Assembly (NCBI GenBank): GCA_028711825.1
Contig: JAQTRM010000006.1
Span: 7,426 to 20,780 of the forward strand
DNA: 13,355 bases
Origin: Candidatus Omnitrophota bacterium
GTDB lineage: Bacteria; Omnitrophota; Gorgyraeia; Gygaellales; Profunditerraquicolaceae
Reading direction: 5' to 3'
In this document: piece after piece, positions 6,929 to 13,355 of the stretch
Layout: each line of letters starts with the position of its first letter
How positions within the stretch are numbered: the first letter of the stretch is position 1
Program-made: the position numbers and the translations under genes
The notes under the pieces: generated by a model
Seen by the model: the letters and a program-made list of their open reading frames with translations, nothing else
Databases searched by the model: none
What the model was told of the DNA's origin: nothing

Positions 6929-7945
6929 ATGACACGCACTAAAAAAAATCCTTCCCAGGTTATTTCTATTGTCGACGTGGCAAAAGCCAGCGGGGTATCA
7001 ATTACTACCGTCTCAAGGGTAATCAATAAAATCGGGACAGTGAAAGAATTTAACCGCGTTAAGGTGGCCAAGGCGATACGGGATCTTAAATTCCAGCCTT
7101 CGGTATTTGCGCAGCGCCTGGCTACCGGAAAAAGCAATGTTGTTGCCCTGGTTATCCCGCGCTATGAAGGGGTATTTTATTCTTTTTACGCCCTGGAACT
7201 TATCCGCGGCGTGGGAACGATGTGCGAAGTCCTTAAGCTCGATCTCCTTCTGCATATTACCGACGCGCGCACCCCGCTTTCTTTACGCGGGGTGGGGGGA
7301 GTGATTTTTTCGGATATTATCGGTAATCGCGCGCAGTTGGAAGATGCCTTGGCAAAAAATATGCCCTGCGTGGTGGTTAACTATTACGTCAACGATCTGG
7401 ATGTTTCCTGTATCGCTATCGACAACGCCGGAGGCGCGGAGAACGCGGTGAATTATCTTGTCGAGCTGGGTCACCGTAAGATTGCCCACATTACGGGTGA
7501 TATCACGACCCAGCCAGCCGCTAAACGCCTGGAGGGTTACCGGCGGGCACTGGAGAAAAACGGGATTAAAGTCCGTGAAGATTATATTTTCCAGACGGAT
7601 TATTCGCGGGGGGCCGCCCGGAGCGCGGCGGAAAAATTGTTCAAATCCCCTGATCCGGCGAGCGCGGTTTTTGTGGCTTCTGACGCGATGGCGCTTGAAG
7701 TGATGGCGGTAGCGCGCGAGCTGGGAAAGAATATCCCGGATGATTTGTCGATTGTGGGTTTTGATGATAACCCTTCGGGGCTTTACGGACCGGTGGGGCT
7801 TACGACGGTGCGGCAGCCGTTGATCAAGATGGCTGAGGAAAGCGTCAAAGAGCTCAACCGCCTGATCGGTTTAAATAAAAAGTCTTCAAAAAAAATCCTG
7901 CTCCCGGCAGAGATGGTCATCCGGGAATCTTGTAAGCCCCATTAG
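6929..7945 (+). CDS. LacI/GalR-family transcriptional regulator
   Basis: The 338-residue product has the full LacI-family layout. The helix-turn-helix is at about 12-33 (SIVDVAKASGVSITTVSR). The hinge, at about 55-69, contains PSVFAQRLATGKS with the conserved leucine (Leu64) that intercalates at the central CpG of family operators. A periplasmic-binding-protein-like effector domain fills the rest, with ALVIPRYEG, GHRKIAHITGD, FVASDAMALEVM and IPDDLSIVGFDDN all in place. Such proteins normally repress sugar-use genes until a sugar binds. The ligand cannot be read from sequence. It lies 48 nt after the coiled-coil gene, probably in the same transcript as the ROK regulator. A possible target is the CpG-centred palindrome at 13-28. 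Only a weak purine-rich ribosome site precedes the ATG. Confidence 0.95.
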   Translation: MTRTKKNPSQVISIVDVAKASGVSITTVSRVINKIGTVKEFNRVKVAKAIRDLKFQPSVFAQRLATGKSNVVALVIPRYEGVFYSFYALELIRGVGTMCEVLKLDLLLHITDARTPLSLRGVGGVIFSDIIGNRAQLEDALAKNMPCVVVNYYVNDLDVSCIAIDNAGGAENAVNYLVELGHRKIAHITGDITTQPAAKRLEGYRRALEKNGIKVREDYIFQTDYSRGAARSAAEKLFKSPDPASAVFVASDAMALEVMAVARELGKNIPDDLSIVGFDDNPSGLYGPVGLTTVRQPLIKMAEESVKELNRLIGLNKKSSKKILLPAEMVIRESCKPH

Positions 7946-8011
7946 ATACGTTCCGAATACCTTAAAAAGTATCTAACGGGGTAAACCCTGTTAGATTTAT
8001 CCTGAGATAAA
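7937..8011 (+). repeat. three successive inverted repeats, two sharing an arm
   Basis: Arm 7937-7949 (CCCCATTAGATAC) pairs with 7969-7981 (GTATCTAACGGGG) with one mismatch over a 19-nt loop. The shared segment 7971-7981 instead pairs with 7986-7996 (CCCTGTTAGAT) over a TAAA loop, 11 bp with one G-U pair. A third hairpin, TTTATC-CTGA-GATAAA, occupies 7996-8011. The first two structures exclude each other. The first arm overlaps the LacI stop codon, and no clean T-run follows any stem. This may be an RNA-stabilising 3' end, a weak terminator or a switchable leader. Confidence 0.6.
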
Positions 8012-8044
8012 GGTAAAAACCGCTTGAGGGCGATTACCCTGTTT

Positions 8045-8060
8045 CTACAACCTGTTGTAT
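8045..8060. promoter_or_regulatory. NrdR-box-like site 1
   Basis: CTACAACCTGTTGTAT contains the inverted arms TACAAC/GTTGTA and matches 10 of 16 positions of the NrdR-box consensus acaCwAtATaTwGtgt. Its centre is exactly 32 bp upstream of the second box. Confidence 0.45.
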
Positions 8061-8076
8061 ATTATTGAGATCCGAA

Positions 8077-8092
8077 ACCCTATATCTTGTAA
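8077..8092. promoter_or_regulatory. NrdR-box-like site 2
   Basis: ACCCTATATCTTGTAA matches 12 of 16 positions of the NrdR-box consensus, including the core CTATAT-TTGT. NrdR boxes typically occur in pairs about three helical turns apart before ribonucleotide reductase genes, as here. Confidence 0.55.
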
Positions 8093-8101
8093 AATTTTTT
8101 A

Positions 8102-8130
8102 TTGACAAGCAAAGAGTGTTTTGTTATAGT
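8102..8130 (+). promoter_or_regulatory. sigma70-type promoter of nrdJ
   Basis: A perfect -35 box TTGACA (8102-8107), a 17-bp spacer and a -10 box TATAGT (8125-8130) with an upstream TG extension (8122-8123) form a strong promoter. Transcription should start near 8137, leaving an ~80-nt leader. A GAGGTG ribosome site follows at 8207-8212. Confidence 0.8.
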
Positions 8131-8216
8131 GCTTAGCATAACTTCGTTTGTTGTTCAGGATTTCCCGTTGTCCACTATGTTTTTTTAACAACCTACCTTA
8201 TTATTCGAGGTGAAAA

Positions 8217-10508
8217 ATGGAATTAAAGTTAACTCCTAACGCCATCAAGGTTCTTGAACGCAGGTATCTGCGCAAGGATCAGGAAGGGAAGCTTATCGAA
8301 ACCCCGGAACAGTTATTTACCCGGGTTGCCGATGCCATCGCTGTCGCGGATAAAGAATACGGCGCAAGCGATCAGGAGATCAAGGCATTGAGCGATAAGT
8401 TTTTTAAAATGATGGTAAATTTGGAGTTTCTGCCTAACTCGCCATGCCTGATGAACGCGGGTAAAGAGCTTGGGCAGCTTTCCGCGTGTTTCACTCTTCC
8501 GATCGAAGACTCCATGGAGTCGATCTTCGAAACCTTAAAGATTACCAGCCTTATTCATAAATCCGGCGGCGGGACAGGTTTTAATTTTTCGCGGCTGCGT
8601 CCGAAGAACGCGGTAGTTAAAACTACTGGTGGAGTGGCCAGCGGTCCGATCTCGTTCATGCGTGTTTATGACGCGGCGACCGAAGCGGTAAAACAGGGCG
8701 GTACGCGCCGGGGGGCCAATATGGGGATCCTGCGCGTGGACCATCCTGATATTATGGAATTTATTACCTGCAAGGAGAACAACAATCATATTACAAATTT
8801 TAATATCTCTGTGGCGATTACCGACGAATTTATGCGCCGCTTGAGCAAGGGCGAGGATTATGACCTGATCGATCCGCACACGCATAAACCGGTGCAGAAA
8901 ATTAACAGTAAAGAGGTTTTTAACCTGATCGTAAAACAGGCGCATAAAAACGGAGAGCCGGGGATTATCTTTATCGACAGGATTAATCAATATAACCCTA
9001 CTCCGAAACTGGGGATGATTGAAAGCACCAATCCTTGCGGCGAACAGCCGTTATTGCCTTATGAAAGCTGCGATCTGGGTTCGATTAACCTGGATCAGAT
9101 GTGCCGGAAGAACGGCCTGCGCTGCGAGATTGACTGGGAAAGGCTTAAAGATGTGACCGGGCTGGCGGTGCATTTCCTGGATAACCTGATCGATGTTAAT
9201 AAATTTCCTCTTCCTGAGATCGAGAAAGCGACCAAGGCTACCCGCAAGGTGGGGCTGGGGGTAATGGGGTGGGCAAGCCTTTTGATCCGCCTGAATATCC
9301 CTTACAACAGCGAGGAAGCGGTGGCGCTGGGAGAAAAAGTAATGTCTTTTATTATGGAAGAGGCGAATAAAAAATCCCTGGAATTAGGAAAATCCAAGGG
9401 GGTGTTCCCGGCATTCAAAGGCAGTATTTACGACAAGAAAGACGGTTCCACCAGGATGCGCAATTCCACCCTGACTACGATCGCCCCTACCGGTACGATC
9501 AGCATCATCGCCGGCCCCTGTTCTTCGGGGATCGAACCGCTGTTTGCTTTGTGCTATCATCGCAAGGTTATGGATAACGATAAATTAATCGAGGTGGAGC
9601 CTTTGTTTGAGCAGGTTGCCCGCCAGCGGGGATTTTACAGCAGCCAGCTGATGGAGAAGGTCGCCCAAAGCGCTTCGATCAAGGATATCAAGGAGATCCC
9701 GGAAGATGTGCGCCGGGTTTTCGTTACCGCGCATGACATTTCTCCCGAATGGCATGTAAAAATGCAGGCGGCATTCCAGAAGTATGTGCATAACGCCACC
9801 AGCAAGACGATCAACTTTCCTCATGATGCCACGATCGAAGATGTGCGTAAAGCTTATGTCATGGCTTTTGACTCTACCTGTAAAGGGATTACTATTTACC
9901 GCGATATGAGCCGCGAGGAACAGGTATTAAATGTCGGCAAACCCAAGGAAAAGCAGGAAGTCCGGAGCATTCACGAGGTCAAGAAAGAGATCGCCCCGCG
10001 CCCGAGGCCGGAGGTGATTATCGGGACCACTACCAAGGTTTCCACCGGTTGCGGTAACCTGTATGTGACGATCAATATCGATGAAGACGGCAAGCCTTTC
10101 GAGCTGTTTACCCAGATGGGTAAAGCCGGCGGGTGCGCCGCCAGCCAGCTGGAGGCTACCGGCAGGTTGGTTTCCCTGGCTTTCCGCGCAAATATCGAGG
10201 TAAAATCCATTATCGAGCAGCTGCGTAATATCCGTTGTCCTTCTCCTTCCTGGGAAAAAGGGCAGAGAATATTTTCCTGCGCCGACGCGATCGCGCGGGT
10301 GATTGAACGCCGTCTGATTAATGTTCAGCCTCCGGTAATGGCCGACGCGGTCGCTATCCCCATGAAACATTCTCATGACGATCAGCTGCACTCCACGGAC
10401 CTGGATGAACAGGTAAACATCGTGGGGATGTGTCCGGACTGCGGAGGGGCCCTGCGTCATGAAGAAGGCTGCGTTAAATGCCATGGCTGCGGTTATTCCA
10501 AGTGCTAG
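8217..10508 (+). CDS. nrdJ: adenosylcobalamin-dependent (class II) ribonucleoside-diphosphate reductase
   Basis: The 763-residue enzyme makes deoxyribonucleotides using a radical generated from adenosylcobalamin, needing neither oxygen nor a second subunit. Visible active-site parts are Cys91 in QLSACFTL, the NPCGE finger loop with Asn272, Cys274 (thiyl radical) and Glu276, and Cys285 in ESCDLGSINL, the redox partner of Cys91. APTGTISIIAGPCSSGIEP lies at 423-441. About 603-700 form the TSCPD domain (STGCGNLYVTI, GGCAASQLEA). The tail is a cysteine-rich ribbon with Cys739, 742, 752, 755, 758 and 763, the usual element that reduces the active-site disulfide. No N-terminal ATP-cone is present, so dATP overall-activity inhibition is not expected. 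Regulation probably involves NrdR via the two upstream boxes. No intein interrupts the gene. Confidence 0.97.
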   Translation: MELKLTPNAIKVLERRYLRKDQEGKLIETPEQLFTRVADAIAVADKEYGASDQEIKALSDKFFKMMVNLEFLPNSPCLMNAGKELGQLSACFTLPIEDSMESIFETLKITSLIHKSGGGTGFNFSRLRPKNAVVKTTGGVASGPISFMRVYDAATEAVKQGGTRRGANMGILRVDHPDIMEFITCKENNNHITNFNISVAITDEFMRRLSKGEDYDLIDPHTHKPVQKINSKEVFNLIVKQAHKNGEPGIIFIDRINQYNPTPKLGMIESTNPCGEQPLLPYESCDLGSINLDQMCRKNGLRCEIDWERLKDVTGLAVHFLDNLIDVNKFPLPEIEKATKATRKVGLGVMGWASLLIRLNIPYNSEEAVALGEKVMSFIMEEANKKSLELGKSKGVFPAFKGSIYDKKDGSTRMRNSTLTTIAPTGTISIIAGPCSSGIEPLFALCYHRKVMDNDKLIEVEPLFEQVARQRGFYSSQLMEKVAQSASIKDIKEIPEDVRRVFVTAHDISPEWHVKMQAAFQKYVHNATSKTINFPHDATIEDVRKAYVMAFDSTCKGITIYRDMSREEQVLNVGKPKEKQEVRSIHEVKKEIAPRPRPEVIIGTTTKVSTGCGNLYVTINIDEDGKPFELFTQMGKAGGCAASQLEATGRLVSLAFRANIEVKSIIEQLRNIRCPSPSWEKGQRIFSCADAIARVIERRLINVQPPVMADAVAIPMKHSHDDQLHSTDLDEQVNIVGMCPDCGGALRHEEGCVKCHGCGYSKC

Positions 10509-10532
10509 CCTAGTTTCATCAATATTATTCCC

Positions 10533-12446
10533 ATGGAAAATTTCGAAGTGATCGTTATCGGTGCCGGCCATGCCGGCACCGAAGCAGGGCTGGCGTGCGC
10601 CCGGATGGGTTTAAAAACTTTGATGCTTACTTTGGATATCGGTTCAGTAGGCAGGATGAGCTGCAATCCGGCCATCGGGGGGATAGGCAAAGGACAGCTG
10701 GTAAAAGAACTGGATGCCCTGGGCGGTGCGATGGGGAGAGCGGCGGATGCCTGCGCGATACAGTTTCGCGTCCTTAATTCTTCGCGGGGAGCCGCGGTGC
10801 AGTCCTCGCGGGCGCAGATCGATATGCGCCGGTATAACCGCCATATGTGCCGTTTGGTAAAACACCAGAAGAATCTCCGGCTTAAGGAAGCCGAAGCTAA
10901 AGAACTTCTTGTGCGGGACGGCAGGGTTACGGGGGTTGTGACGGATAAAGGCCGGTTCGGGGCGGGGTGCGTGGTGATTTGCCCGGGGACTTTTTTAGAC
11001 GGTTTGATCCATATCGGTTTAAAGCATTTTAGCGGCGGCAGGATCAATGAGCGGGCCAGTATCGGGCTGGCGGATAGCCTTAAGGGATTAGGTTTCAGGA
11101 TTTTACGTTTTAAGACCGGGACCTGCCCGCGCCTGGATAAAAATACTATCCTCTACCGCGATCTTATCAGGCAGGGGGGCGATAAGTTCCCCCGGCCGTT
11201 TTCATTCTCTACTAAAAATCCCAAGCTAAGACAGGTCTTCTGCCATATAACTTATACCAATAAAAAAACCCACCAGGCAATCCTGGATAACCTTGACCGT
11301 TCTCCACTCTATTCGGGAAAGATCCATGCCACAGGGGTTCGCTATTGCCCTTCCATTGAGGATAAAATCGTAAAGTTTTCAGATAAAGACCGGCACCAGG
11401 TTTTTTTGGAGCCGGAGGGGCTGGGGGTCAAGGATGTCTATCCCAACGGTCTTTCTACCAGTCTTCCGGAGGATGTCCAGCTTAAGATATTGCATTCGAT
11501 CCCCGGGCTGGATAAGGCGGAAGTGCTGCGTTTCGGCTACGGTATCGAACATGTGGTAGTCGAGCCCACCCAGCTTTATCCTACCCTGGAGACAAAGCTG
11601 GTCCGTAATCTTTATTTTGCCGGACAGATCAACGGGACTACCGGTTATGAAGAGGCCGCAGCCCAGGGGTTGGTCGCCGGTATTAACGCGGCTTTACGTC
11701 TTCAAAACAGGGATCCTTTTATTCTGGACCGTTCAAGCAGTTATATCGGCGTATTGATCGACGACCTGGTGACCAAGGGGACTTTGGAGCCTTACCGGAT
11801 GTTTACCTCGCGCGTGGAATACCGCCTGATCATCCGGGAAGACAACGCCGACCTGCGCCTGGCACAGAAAGGCTTTGAATTGGGGCTCTTAAGCAGGAAA
11901 GATTATCTAAAAGCGGAGAAGAAGAGAAAAGAAATGAAGGAAGGGCTGTTGTTTTTGAAGAAAACAAAGGTTAATCCCTGCCGCGCGGTAAATATCAAAT
12001 TGGAACGCTTGTCTTCTTCGCCCCTTAACCGCGCGATTTCCCTTGAAGACCTCCTGAGGCGCCCGCAGGTAAATATTCTAAATATAAGCGCTATACATAA
12101 ACTTAAATCCGGAATTTCCAAAGGCGCATGGGAACAGGTCGAGACCGAAGTAAAATATGAAGGCTTTATCCGCAGACAATCCAGGGATGTGGAGCGGTTT
12201 AAAAATCTGGAGAGGATAAGGATACCCGAGGGATTCGATTACGGCCGTTTGTCCGGGATTTCTATGGAAATCCGGGAAAAGCTTTCCAGGTTTAAACCTC
12301 TTAACCTGGGGCAGGCGACGCGCATCTCGGGAGTTACTCCCGCGGCGATCTCGCTTTTGATGATTTATTTAAAGAATTCCGACGCTTCTTCGCGAAGGAA
12401 AGTAAACCCGGTTTTTTTATCCGGGAGAAAGTCCGTTAATAAATGA
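10533..12446 (+). CDS. mnmG: tRNA uridine-5-carboxymethylaminomethyl modification enzyme, FAD subunit
   Basis: MnmG (GidA) works with MnmE to install the carboxymethylaminomethyl group on wobble U34 of several tRNAs, using FAD, NADH and methylene-tetrahydrofolate. The 637 residues match the family length. The FAD-binding GAGHAGTEA is at 10-18, CNPAIGGIGKG at 44-54, and GVRYCPSIEDK around 269-278 contains Arg270 and the conserved active-site Cys272. NGTTGYEEAAAQG is at 367-379 and MFTSRVEYRLIIREDNADLRL-type sequence at about 423-443. The C-terminal helical domain ends with TPAAISLLMIYLK plus a short basic extension. It starts 24 nt after nrdJ with no visible Shine-Dalgarno, suggesting reinitiation or SD-independent starts, and overlaps the next gene by 4 nt. 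MnmE is not in the window. Confidence 0.97.
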   Translation: MENFEVIVIGAGHAGTEAGLACARMGLKTLMLTLDIGSVGRMSCNPAIGGIGKGQLVKELDALGGAMGRAADACAIQFRVLNSSRGAAVQSSRAQIDMRRYNRHMCRLVKHQKNLRLKEAEAKELLVRDGRVTGVVTDKGRFGAGCVVICPGTFLDGLIHIGLKHFSGGRINERASIGLADSLKGLGFRILRFKTGTCPRLDKNTILYRDLIRQGGDKFPRPFSFSTKNPKLRQVFCHITYTNKKTHQAILDNLDRSPLYSGKIHATGVRYCPSIEDKIVKFSDKDRHQVFLEPEGLGVKDVYPNGLSTSLPEDVQLKILHSIPGLDKAEVLRFGYGIEHVVVEPTQLYPTLETKLVRNLYFAGQINGTTGYEEAAAQGLVAGINAALRLQNRDPFILDRSSSYIGVLIDDLVTKGTLEPYRMFTSRVEYRLIIREDNADLRLAQKGFELGLLSRKDYLKAEKKRKEMKEGLLFLKKTKVNPCRAVNIKLERLSSSPLNRAISLEDLLRRPQVNILNISAIHKLKSGISKGAWEQVETEVKYEGFIRRQSRDVERFKNLERIRIPEGFDYGRLSGISMEIREKLSRFKPLNLGQATRISGVTPAAISLLMIYLKNSDASSRRKVNPVFLSGRKSVNK

Positions 12447-13219
12447 TAAAATATGAAGTTTCGCGGGCTAATCCCCGCGGTTTCTCGAAGCGGAATACTC
12501 AAGCGGCCATCTTCACCCGCGCCATTAAGGGTGCGGTTTTCTGGCCGCGAATGTATAAAAATTACCTGGTTTTAAGAAAGCTCTCCCGCGGGGAAGGGAT
12601 GGACCTTTTTGGGGTTGCCGATATACGGCTGGTAAAGAACGAATTCGCGATTTCTCCGGCTACGCTGCAAAGCCTGGACCGGGCGGTTTGCCTGGGGTTG
12701 AGGATTTCGCAGGCGGTACTTTCGGAGATGCGGGAGAAACCCACCCGTTTGTATTTTCATCACTATAAAATAATAAATTCACTCTTGGACCAGGCCGCCC
12801 TGAGGCTTGCGAATTTTATCCAGAGAAAAGGGTATCTGGCGCTCCCTGTCCCCGCGACGCAGATCATCGATTGGGAAAAGAACCTGGCGCACCTTTCGCA
12901 CCGGAAACTGGGTGTTATGGCCGGGCTGGGATGGATCGGCAGGAATAATCTCCTGGTGAACGAGAGGTTTGGCAGCCAGTTCAGGCTGGTTTCGGTGCTT
13001 ACCGATATGCCGCTTAAAACCGATAAGCCGGTCGGGAAGAGCTGCGGAAAATGCCGCCTTTGCGCTAATGTCTGCCCGGCCCAGGCGATTTATGAAGGGC
13101 CGGAGGATTTTGACCGCGATAAATGTTTTCAGAAGATTAAAAGTTTTCAGGCCCAGCGCCAGGTGGAACAGTTTGTCTGCGGCGTATGTGTTAACGTATG
13201 CCGGGGAGGAAGGAAATGA
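12443..13219 (+). CDS. QueG-related double [4Fe-4S] cluster protein
   Basis: The 258-residue product shares with epoxyqueuosine reductase (QueG) the segment AGLGWIGRNNLLVNERFGS (160-178) and a two-cluster ferredoxin-like region. Cys201, 204, 207 and 211 (CxxCxxCxxxCP) and Cys228, 246, 249 and 253 can each hold a [4Fe-4S] cluster. It lacks the DSAPVLER motif that in QueG carries the catalytic Asp; the equivalent region reads PVPATQIIDWEKNLAHLSHRK. It also has no C-terminal HEAT-like domain. It therefore fits the broad QueG-like redox family of uncertain function better than true QueG. The ATGA overlap with mnmG indicates translational coupling and supports the start at 12443, although an in-frame ATG at 12599 (GMDLFGVAD) is a possible shorter start. 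Its neighbour modifies the same tRNA position, so a wobble-base role is tempting but unproven. Confidence 0.8.
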   Translation: MIKYEVSRANPRGFSKRNTQAAIFTRAIKGAVFWPRMYKNYLVLRKLSRGEGMDLFGVADIRLVKNEFAISPATLQSLDRAVCLGLRISQAVLSEMREKPTRLYFHHYKIINSLLDQAALRLANFIQRKGYLALPVPATQIIDWEKNLAHLSHRKLGVMAGLGWIGRNNLLVNERFGSQFRLVSVLTDMPLKTDKPVGKSCGKCRLCANVCPAQAIYEGPEDFDRDKCFQKIKSFQAQRQVEQFVCGVCVNVCRGGRK

Positions 13220-13355
13220 AAAACATTATCACGGCAACCGTGTTAACTTTATTTTTTGTCTTTAAGGGGGCGGGAGGTATTTTTCTTTATGCCCAGGATT
13301 CCGGGGAGGTTTACCGCCAGGGGATAGAGTATGCTGCCCAGGGAAAATTCAAGGA
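13216..13355 (+). CDS. exported protein, probable TPR type, truncated by the window edge
   Basis: The ATG at 13216 overlaps the stop of the previous gene as ATGA and has a good ribosome site (GGAGGAAGG, 13205-13213). Only 46 codons are in the window. They begin MKNIITATVLTLFFVFKGAG and continue through another hydrophobic stretch to YAQ, a plausible signal peptide with cleavage near LYA-Q. The mature start contains VYRQGIEYAAQGKFK, which looks like the first helix of a tetratricopeptide repeat. Its position makes it the fourth gene of the nrdJ-mnmG unit. The function is unknown because most of the gene is outside. Confidence 0.75.
   Translation, partial: MKNIITATVLTLFFVFKGAGGIFLYAQDSGEVYRQGIEYAAQGKFK

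Noticed and set aside
8150..8192. GTTGTT/AACAAC inverted repeat and T7 run in the nrdJ leader
   Set aside because: The stem is only 6 bp over a 31-nt loop and the T-run precedes the right arm, so neither a terminator nor a convincing structure.
7946..8216. Cobalamin riboswitch upstream of nrdJ
   Set aside because: No B12-box-like conserved core is visible, and the mapped promoter leaves only about 80 nt of leader.
9927..10571. 214-codon open frame on the - strand, and other long antisense frames (69-671, 8535-8990, 10505-11047)
   Set aside because: Each lies opposite a well-supported + strand gene, and none shows a recognisable domain or ribosome site. They are by-products of codon bias.
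12407..12425. CCCGG/CCGGG hairpin near the end of mnmG
   Set aside because: The T-run is in the loop, not after the stem, and translation continues into the overlapping gene, so it is unlikely to be a terminator.
12462..12479. CGCGGG/CCCGCG hairpin just inside the QueG-like gene
   Set aside because: Only a short broken T-rich stretch follows, and it lies in coding sequence of a translationally coupled gene. Probably coding coincidence.

Overview
This window looks like chromosomal DNA of an uncultured, probably anaerobic bacterium with a Gram-negative envelope. Support for that: a lipobox lipoprotein, secreted TPR proteins, a long membrane-anchored coiled-coil protein, and an oxygen-independent, B12-dependent (class II) ribonucleotide reductase. 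G+C content is near one half by eye. The gene mix resembles Omnitrophota / PVC-type genomes, but that is an impression from gene content, not a demonstrated assignment. All nine genes lie on the + strand, and every gap between genes is under 300 bases. I see no tRNA, rRNA, CRISPR array, transposase or intein.

Region 1 (about 1-4216) encodes exported proteins that look like a small glycan-handling module. The genes are a secreted protein made of two near-duplicate ~170-residue beta-rich modules (carbohydrate-binding-like), a lipoprotein glycosidase of clan GH-A with both catalytic glutamates visible, and a secreted TPR protein with a beta-rich tail. A perfect 16-bp palindrome with a central CpG abuts the ribosome binding site of the first gene. 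A very strong intrinsic terminator sits inside the signal-peptide codons of the glycosidase. The unit ends in two tandem terminator hairpins.

Region 2 (about 4217-8011) starts with a good sigma70-type promoter and encodes a ROK-family (NagC/Mlc/XylR-like) regulator with a degraded zinc motif, a membrane-anchored coiled-coil protein, and a LacI/GalR-family regulator. Two sugar-type regulators next to an exported glycosidase cluster suggest that region 1 is sugar-controlled, possibly by the LacI-type protein through the palindrome at 13-28. This link is inference. Three successive inverted repeats, two of which share an arm, follow the LacI stop codon.

Region 3 (about 8012-13355) is a housekeeping operon: nrdJ (class II ribonucleotide reductase), mnmG (tRNA wobble-uridine modification), a short QueG-related double [4Fe-4S] protein, and the start of another exported TPR-like protein cut by the window edge. 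The last three are joined by 4-nt ATGA overlaps. The nrdJ leader has an extended -10 promoter and, upstream, two NrdR-box-like 16-mers whose centres are exactly 32 bp apart, suggesting control by NrdR. No cobalamin riboswitch is recognisable.
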